64,000 nucleotides of DNA from Orientallactaga sibirica (lineage: Eukaryota; Chordata; Mammalia; Rodentia; Dipodidae): the NCBI GenBank assembly GCA_036365145.1, contig JAEOAD010000048.1:17739001-17803000 (forward strand), read 5' to 3'. Shown here one piece after another: positions 57,563 to 64,000 of this stretch. Position numbers and translations under genes: made by a program. Below the pieces are notes generated by a model. It saw only the letters and a list, made by a program, of their open reading frames with translations, ran no database searches and was not told the origin of the DNA. How positions within the stretch are numbered: the stretch's first letter is position 1; every line of letters begins with the position of its first letter.

Positions 57563-58380
57563 CATGGTTTGATTCAGGTATCCCCCATAAACGTAGGTGT
57601 TCTGAGTGCTAGGTTCCCAGCTGATAGTGATTCAGGAATTAACACTTCCTGGAGGTAGTGTATTGTTGGGGGCAGGCTTATGGATGTTCTAGCCAGTTCC
57701 TCTTGCCAGTGTTTGGTACACTCTCCTGTTGCTATTTTCCATCTGGTGTTGGCCAGGAGGTGATGTCCACCCTCTGCTCATGCCATCATTTTCCCCTGCC
57801 ATCATGGAGCCTCCCCTTGAGTCTGTAAGACAAAATAAAAATAAACCCTTTTTTCCCCACTAGCTGCTCTTGATCCGGTGTTTTCTAGCAGCAATGTGAA
57901 CCTGACTGCAACAGTAAAGTTGGTACCAAGAAGTGGAATTATTGTGCTAAACACCTGACTGTGTGGCTTTAGGCCTTTTTGAGCTGATTTTTGAGGAAGA
58001 AATGTGGAAGCATTTGAAATGTTGGCCTAAGATACACCTTGCAGTGCTGTAAATACACATTGATGGACTATTCTGGTCAGAGTTGAAAGACCTGAGTGCG
58101 GGAAGAACTATAGACTGTGAGGTTTGGCTTATGAGGGTAAGAAAGAGCTTTGCCTGGACTAGGCTAGAAGCAGTTTGTGTGAGAGGCTTGCTGTTATGAC
58201 CATGTCCTGAGAATTTGTGCAGAGATGAATTGCATAGAAATGGACTAGTGTGAGTAGAGGGATATGGCACAGTAGGAAATGAAATCTTTGTGCCAACACT
58301 TCTGCTCATTCAGCTTTGACCCTGTATCAAAGAAAGTGGAGGACAGACTTCTTAAAGTCCTCTGCTCCCCCCACAATACG
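57563..58380 (+). mobile_element. 3'-truncated MaLR (LTR plus internal start)
   Basis: LTR 57563-about 57912 matches 41450-41797; the following GTAAAGTTGGTACCAAG and about 450 bp more match the internal region of that element. Confidence 0.85.
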
Positions 58381-58420
58381 TGTTATGGTGCGTGTGCATG
58401 CACACACACACACACAGGTG
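58381..58420. repeat. short (CA)n
   Basis: CACACACACACACACA within GTGTGCATG context. Confidence 0.7.
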
Positions 58421-58554
58421 CACATACACAATACATTTTTTTAGAAGAAGTGAGGTTGCCTGAGGAGGTGGAAGAGCACAAAGGTAGAATAAAGGGCAAA
58501 TATGGTCAAACAGGATAAACTTGTATGAAACTGTTTTCAAAACGCCATCACTTG

Positions 58555-58885
58555 GGAACTGGGGATATGGTTTGGCATGTAAAAATGCTTGCAATGCAAG
58601 CATTAGGACCTGAGCTCAATCCCCAGGGCCACATAAAAAGCCAGGCATGGCCACATGTGCCCGTAACTCAAGTCTCAAATGGGAGGAGACAGGGGAATTA
58701 CTGAGGCTCACTTTCAAGCAGTCTGACTGAAAAAACAGGTTTTGTCAAACTCCATCTCAAGGAACGATCACAGAAGAGCAGCAGAGGAAGACACTCAATG
58801 TTCACCTGGGCTTCTGCACACATGCACGGGGTGTGTCATCTGCATGCACCCACACATGCATCTACTATACACCACATACAAATAA
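58555..58885 (+). mobile_element. B4-type composite SINE
   Basis: ACTGGGGATATGGTTTGGC head, GCTCAATCCCCAGGGCC, CAGGCATGGCCACATG, CA-rich end with AATAAATA. Confidence 0.75.
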
Positions 58886-58934
58886 ATACTGTTACTAGGC
58901 GCAATGAATACGTGCTGATAACAGATTCATAAAC

Positions 58935-59435
58935 GGGACTGGGGAGATGCTTTGGTTGGTAAAGTTCTTGCTTTCCAAGCATAAGGATCTGAATTTGGTC
59001 CCCAGAACTCATGTTAAATGTCAGGTGTGGCTGCACATGCATAATCCCAGGGCTGCGTGGGTGGAGACAGGGGAAATCTCTGGCGCTCATGGCTAGACAG
59101 TCTTGCCTAATTGATGAGCTCCAGGCCAAAGAAATACCTGATTTTAGAAAAAGTGTTCCTGGGCCAGGTGTGGTGGTGCACACCTTTAATCCCGGCACTC
59201 AGGAGGCCAAGGTAGGAGGATCGCTGCGAGTCCAAAGCCAGCCTGAGACTACATAGTGAATTCCAGGTCAGCCTGGGCTAGAGGGAGAGTCTACCTCAAA
59301 AACCAAACCAAAAAAGTCTTCCTGAGGAATGACATTCACGTTCCCTCTGGCTTCCACATACATGTGCACACATGTACATCTGCACATAGAAGAACATGCA
59401 CACACACACAAACATTTATAAATAAAAAATAAAAT
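58935..59435 (+). mobile_element. B4-type SINE interrupted by a B1
   Basis: Left part 58935-59160 (GGGACTGGGGAGATGC...), right part 59313-59435 (GAGGAATGACATTCACG...CACACACAAACATTTATAAATAAA). Confidence 0.78.
59163..59312 (+). mobile_element. B1 SINE nested in B4
   Basis: GCCAGGTGTGGTGGTGCACA to CTACCTCAAAAACC; the flanks AAAAAGTGTTCCTG and AAAAAAGTCTTCCTG resemble a target duplication. Confidence 0.88.
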
Positions 59436-59703
59436 ACCTGAGATGATTAATTATATGAGAGAAAAGTTTTCTTTAGATCATATTCCAGTCCGAGGTCAGG
59501 TGGCTCACTGCTTTGGGCCTCTGATGGGTGTGCTGATGGAAGAAGGGGGAAGCACATGGCCAAGCAAATAGCTCACCTTGTGTGCCAAAAGGCAAGAACA
59601 AAGTCAGAAGAGGCCGGCCTCCTACCATCCCCTTTACAGCCTAACTTTCCCTCCATGAGGCTCCACCACCTCCCAGAAGCAACAACCCCTGTCTAGTTGT
59701 GCC

Positions 59704-59747
<44 letters not shown>

Positions 59748-60529
59748 CCAAGCCTTTAATACACGGGACTTTAGGAGACCTTACAGATCCAGACAAAAGC
59801 ACCTGTGCAGTTCAGCCTCCTCCATGCTCCCTGGCCAGCTGCCAAGGAACTCCGCACCCGCCTTCAGATGATAAGTTTCTCCCGACGGTGAGTTACTCGG
59901 GCCTGCCTCAGACCAACACACACACAAAGTGGTACTGCGAATTGTAATGGGTCAGCGTCCCTACTTCTCCCTTTGCCGTTCAAATTTGTATGAGTGCATT
60001 TGATACCACTACCATCTTTCCTCTTAACAGTTTTCTCACCAAATACCAAGTATAGGGTTGGGAAGAAAAGGAGGAAGAGGAGGAGACTCCTGTCTTGAGC
60101 AGAAGGGGCCCAGTGTGCTGCGAGCTCTGCACTATCACGTCCCTGTCACTTGAGCACAGGAAGCATCAGTGTATTAGTGGGGACACTGGAAACAGCCTTT
60201 AAGCCTCTGTCTTCAAGGTCCAGCTACCAGGTGCAGTTTTCCTTTGACCAGGTTGGGACAATGAAATCTCCTGGACACCCACAAGAGTTGAGGATGTGAA
60301 TGTCCTGTTCTCGTCTGGTGAGACACCACACAGCTTTATACCTTCCACTCAGTGTGCAGTGTGAGGACTGATGTACTGAAAATCAACATCATTGATCATT
60401 ATCCAAGAATATAGCAACAGTCTTTTTTTTCTGATCAATGTTACTGATCAGTTTCCTGATTAAAAAAGAGAGAAGGGGGCTCCTCATCACCAGAGTGAAT
60501 TGATATGTACCTCTCATGGACCACAGGGA
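59436..60529. other. intergenic with (CA)18 at 59706-59742
   Basis: No gene or repeat family otherwise recognised. Confidence 0.5.
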
Positions 60530-60765
60530 CCACCTGGAGGGAGAGATGGATCAGTGGTTAAAGGTGCTGGCTTGCAAAGCCTGCTGGCCTGAGTTTGATT
60601 CCTCAGTACCCACATAAAGCCAGATACACAAAGTGACACATGCATCTGGAGTTTGTATGAGACAGTCAGAGGTACTGGCACACACACACACACACTCTCT
60701 CCACACACACACCCCGCCCACCTCTCTCCCTTCCCCTCTCCCCTATCACAAATAAATACAAACTT
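60530..60765 (+). mobile_element. tRNA-derived SINE with (CA)/(CT) tail
   Basis: ACCTGGAGGGAGAGATGGAT head, GTTTGATTCCTCAG, ends ATCACAAATAAATAC. Confidence 0.8.
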
Positions 60766-60926
60766 TTTTTTTTTTTTTTTTTTTGTTTTTCGAGGTAGGG
60801 TCTCACTTTAGCTCAGGCTGACCTGGAATTCACTATGTAGCCTCAGGGTGGCCTCGAACTCATGGCAATCCTCCTACCTCTGCCTCCTGAATGCTGGGAT
60901 TAAAGGCATGTGCCACCACGCCCGGC
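60766..60926 (-). mobile_element. B1 SINE (antisense)
   Basis: Poly-T, TTTTCGAGGTAGGGTCTCAC to CACCACGCCCGGC; AAACTTTTTT on both sides. Confidence 0.92.
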
Positions 60927-60936
60927 CAAACTTTTT

Positions 60937-61134
60937 TTAAGAAAGACAGAGAATGGGTGCGCCGGTGGCCTCTCAGCTGCTGTGAACAAACTCAGACGTA
61001 TGCACCCCCTTGTGGGCAACATTGAGCCCTTGCATCACTTTTGTGTCTGGCGAAACGTGGGACCTGGAGAATCAAACTGGTGTTCTTAGGCTTTGCAGGC
61101 AGGCGCCTTAACCACTAAGCCATCTCTCCAGCCC
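60937..61134 (-). mobile_element. tRNA-SINE (antisense), CTCF-motif subfamily (decayed)
   Basis: Contains ATGCACCCCCTTGTGGGC near 61000, a changed form of the motif; flanked by AAACTT(T/C)TTTTAA. Confidence 0.85.
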
Positions 61135-62870
61135 ACATAAACTTCTTTTAAATGAGCAGACCACCTTCAAGCACCATGATAAATTCATTTGTGCATGTCC
61201 AGAAGGAAGGGAAATGGAGCACTTCCCAGAGCAAGAGGTTGGGACACACCAAACAGCATGTGGGTCTCAGCCAGGCCAGGCAAACTGACCCACTGCACAG
61301 AAGTAGCAAAGAGTGTAGGCTTCCTTATGCACCACTCTAGCAGGCCGCCCTCTACAACAGTTTATTGGGATCCTGGGTGGAGGGGAACATCTAACTCCAG
61401 GTATCAGTGTGGAGGGAAAAGGTGCAATCACCAAGTGTGAGGCGGTCTGAGCCTGCTGCGCCCCCCTCCCCGCTTTGCCTTTCCTTCCACCCTTGTCCCC
61501 TAGCCTCACTGGGACTCCATCAGTGAGAGCTCAGCAGCCAGGCTAAGGTTCATCTTGTGACAATCACTCTGGGGCAATGCTCTAGCTGCCAAAACGACTC
61601 TCCATGTTTGAATTTCTGACTCTGCCTTTCTGTGGAGCAGAAGCCCGCTTGTCACCACATTCATGCGGATGGGAGACTGGCCTTCTGTGGTGTCCCTAGG
61701 ATGACATCTCTTAGGAACCCACCATAGTGTGGGCCTCCCTCTCAGAGCCTTTACACTGTTGTCAGCTACTCGGTCATTACTGCATTCTTTCACACACTGT
61801 ATGCACATCTGCCAGGGTGACAGGCATCAGTGAGAGTGACCATCCCTACTGTCCCCTCTGCTCTCATCCCTCATCAGTACTTGTTTCCCACGGTAACAAG
61901 CAGGAAAAATTGCAATCCAGTGTTTCCCACACCAGATGTAACCAATAAATGTCACCAGATAGACAATATCAAAACGGGAGAATGATTTAATAGGTAGCAA
62001 TTTCGCTAAGTAACTTCAGCTCCCCTTGTCTCCATTTCTTCCTGTGACAGGAAAGGACGTTTGCACAAGAATGTCACGAGCTCATAGCACGCGTCGCTGC
62101 TCAGTGACCACTGTTTGGTCTGCAGGTGCCCGTGTCTTTACATGGTCACAACAACGTCACTGGGCAGAGCAGCATTCCATAGGAAAAGGTGAAAGGGGAC
62201 CTCCAAAAAGATCGTAAGAGCCACAGGTTGAGACATCATGCCCAGAGGCATTCCCTCCCCCCCCCCAAAAATAACTACTGTTCCCACAATGCATAAACCA
62301 CAACCCCATGGGGAATAACTGCAACCCCACTGGGGAGCATTCCCCACTGGAATGGGGGCAGGGACAAGGGAAAAGAGGATCCCAACACATGATGTATCCA
62401 TACAAACCATGCTGTTTAATAATAATAATAACAACAACAAACATTTTTAAAAGTAAATAAATTTTAAAAAGTAATAAAGGCCATGTGAAAAGTCAATGCT
62501 TCACCTTTCCCAGAGCAGCCCTATCTGTTAACCAACTACAACCCACTGTGTGCACTACCACCTGGGATGGCGCCTCTTCTCCTTCTACTTTATTGATGAG
62601 CTGTCAACTTCTGAATGTCATCTGCACTTCCACCTCTCCCCCAGTCTCCTAAATGCTCCCTCTTTGTAACCTGTCTTATGTAAGTCACTGGCTAGGTCTG
62701 CTCAAAATCTATTGTTACATTGCTGACAACGAAATAACCTGGCGCCTGACTGTCCCCAGCTTCTAGTCACGAGGGCTGTCTGTGATCCTTTCAAGTATGG
62801 TAACCCTGGTTTTAGACCAGTTTGGAGAGAAATCCCCTGGAGAAAAATAAACCTCAAGCCACGACTTCAT
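61135..62870. other. intergenic, nothing recognised
   Basis: Unassigned sequence; C run at 62260-62268 and (AAT)n at 62416-62430. Confidence 0.4.
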
Positions 62871-62883
62871 TCCTGATATTGCA

Positions 62884-62897
62884 CTGCCATCTAGTGA
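62884..62897 (-). promoter_or_regulatory. CTCF-like motif (unique sequence)
   Basis: CTGCCATCTAGTGA; its complement TCACTAGATGGCAG differs from the remembered CTCF core only at the first base. Not inside a recognised SINE. Confidence 0.5.
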
Positions 62898-63129
62898 CCG
62901 ATGGAAGGGTTGACGGCCACTATTTGACCACATGTTGAAGGGTGGGATATGTAAACCAATAAATAATAAATGTCAGTATAACTTATCATAGTCCAGCCAA
63001 ATTAGCATTAAATCCAGTTGTTTTTCAGGTGCCAAAAAAAAATCTCATTACGTAGGAAATCAGATTTACCAGGCTCAACCTTTCTCAAAAATGTAAACTT
63101 CATACTCTGGTTGTCAGCTTTACCTCTCT

Positions 63130-63240
63130 TCCTCCACCCAGCCGCCTCCCACATGAGCTGCGGCCCTATTTTTGGTTATTAATTGGTGAAGTGCAGGGGC
63201 CATCCCTCACAGCCATCAGTGTCCCAAAGCAAAGACGTCA
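63130..63240. promoter_or_regulatory. candidate conserved noncoding element
   Basis: GCGGCCCTATTTTTGGTTAT plus TTAATTGGTGAAG: a MEF2-like AT core beside a homeobox-type word in otherwise repeat-free sequence. Impression only. Confidence 0.2.
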
Positions 63241-63550
63241 GCTGTGTGCTAACGATGGGACTCCATTGATATGCTTACAGTGGCCAGGGGTCCTCAATAT
63301 GTCAAAGGGTCTGCTTCAAGCTTACCAGGGACATTGCTGCACCCCCATCACACCCAGTCCCTGACAGCTCTACAGACCAGAACCATGGATGAAATCAAGT
63401 CTAGTCTCCACATACTGCACAGGAGTGGAGCTTCAAGGACTAAAAATAGAGCTGAGAAGACAGAAAACAGCGCAGAGCTCACATTATAAGTGAAGCCCTT
63501 CGCCAAGCCAGCACCCTCCATAGCTCAACTCGTAAAAATGACATCAGGGG

Positions 63551-63795
63551 GCTGGAGAGATGGCTTAGCGGTTAAGGCGCCTGCCTCCTAAGCCTAAGAA
63601 CACTGGTTCCAATCTCCAGGTCCCACGTTTAGCCAGATGCAAAGTGACGCAAGGGCGCAATGCCACACTTAACCACAAGGGGGCGCACGAATCTGGATTT
63701 CGTTTGCAGCAGCTGAGAGGCTGCTGGTGCGCCTATCTCTATCTGTCTTTCTCTCCCTCTCTCTCTCTGTCTCTCTCTGTGTCTCTCTCCAAACA
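63551..63795 (+). mobile_element. tRNA-SINE, CTCF-motif subfamily
   Basis: Flanked by AAAAATGACATCAGGG (63535, 63796). Holds CCACAAGGGGGCGC at 63673-63686. Confidence 0.93.
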
Positions 63796-63811
63796 AAAAT
63801 GACATCAGGGA

Positions 63812-63958
63812 GCCAGGCGTGGTGGTGCATGTCTTTAATCCCAGAACTTGGGAGACAGAGGTAGGAGGATCACCATGAGTTTGAGGCCACCCTGAGACTA
63901 CATAGTGAATTCCAGGTCAGCCTGAGCTAGAGTGAGACCCTACTTAAAAAAAAAATGC
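63812..63958 (+). mobile_element. B1 SINE abutting the previous SINE
   Basis: GCCAGGCGTGGTGGTGCATG to CCCTACTTAAAAAAAAAA; inserted at the 3' duplication of the preceding SINE. Confidence 0.9.
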
Positions 63959-64000
63959 AAAAAACAAAAACATCAGAACTAGGAGAAGATGACTGAGGCT

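Noticed and set aside
61440..61510. C-rich run as a possible CpG island promoter
   Set aside because: Few CpGs, no associated exon or open frame.

Overview
This is a piece of a rodent nuclear genome. It is CpG-poor and crowded with 7SL-derived B1 SINEs, tRNA-derived B2-like SINEs, ID/B4 composites, MaLR (ERVL-MaLR) LTRs and antisense L1 fragments. The consensus forms of the two main SINE families look like those of jerboas (Dipodoidea, e.g. Jaculus). That species-level guess is from memory of the repeats and is only moderately sure.

Only one protein-coding gene is supported: a C2orf78-like gene on the + strand. Two coding exons are visible (31096-31821 and 32674-34589), giving about 880 residues with no break. 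The initiator exon was not located with confidence. A second copy 23 kb downstream (54166-56882) is a pseudogene with frameshifts, stops and a 1.14-kb deletion of the conserved core. The two copies sit in a tandem, same-orientation segmental duplication: about 22296-35075 and about 47880-57400. Most of the pair has clearly diverged, but one 105-bp block just upstream of exon 2 is identical in both copies.

Layout: 1-22295 is intergenic, with MLT1/MT-type LTRs, SINEs, B4 elements and weak L1 remnants, including one oddly scrambled SINE locus (8370-9055). 22296-35075 is duplication copy A with the intact gene. 35090-39560 holds two antisense L1 remnants full of later SINEs. 40062-40685 is a decayed class-II ERV inside a SINE. 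40870-41262 is a minisatellite built on AGGTCA half-sites. 41450-43631 is an almost complete MaLR with both LTRs. 44250-44660 is a CpG-richer patch with a strong CTCF-like motif. 45715-46377 is a long all-purine tandem repeat. 47880-57400 is duplication copy B with the pseudogene. 57563-58380 is a 3'-truncated MaLR. The rest to 64000 is SINEs, B4 elements and unassigned sequence.

The strongest things to follow up are the duplicated C2orf78-like locus with its 105-bp identical block, the CTCF-type motifs carried by one SINE subfamily and by two unique sites, two curious minimal B1 insertions with about 32-bp direct repeats, and the scrambled locus at 8.4-9.05 kb. No RNA genes, CRISPR arrays or prokaryotic features are present. 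All similarity statements come from reading the window and from remembered family consensus, not from a database search.
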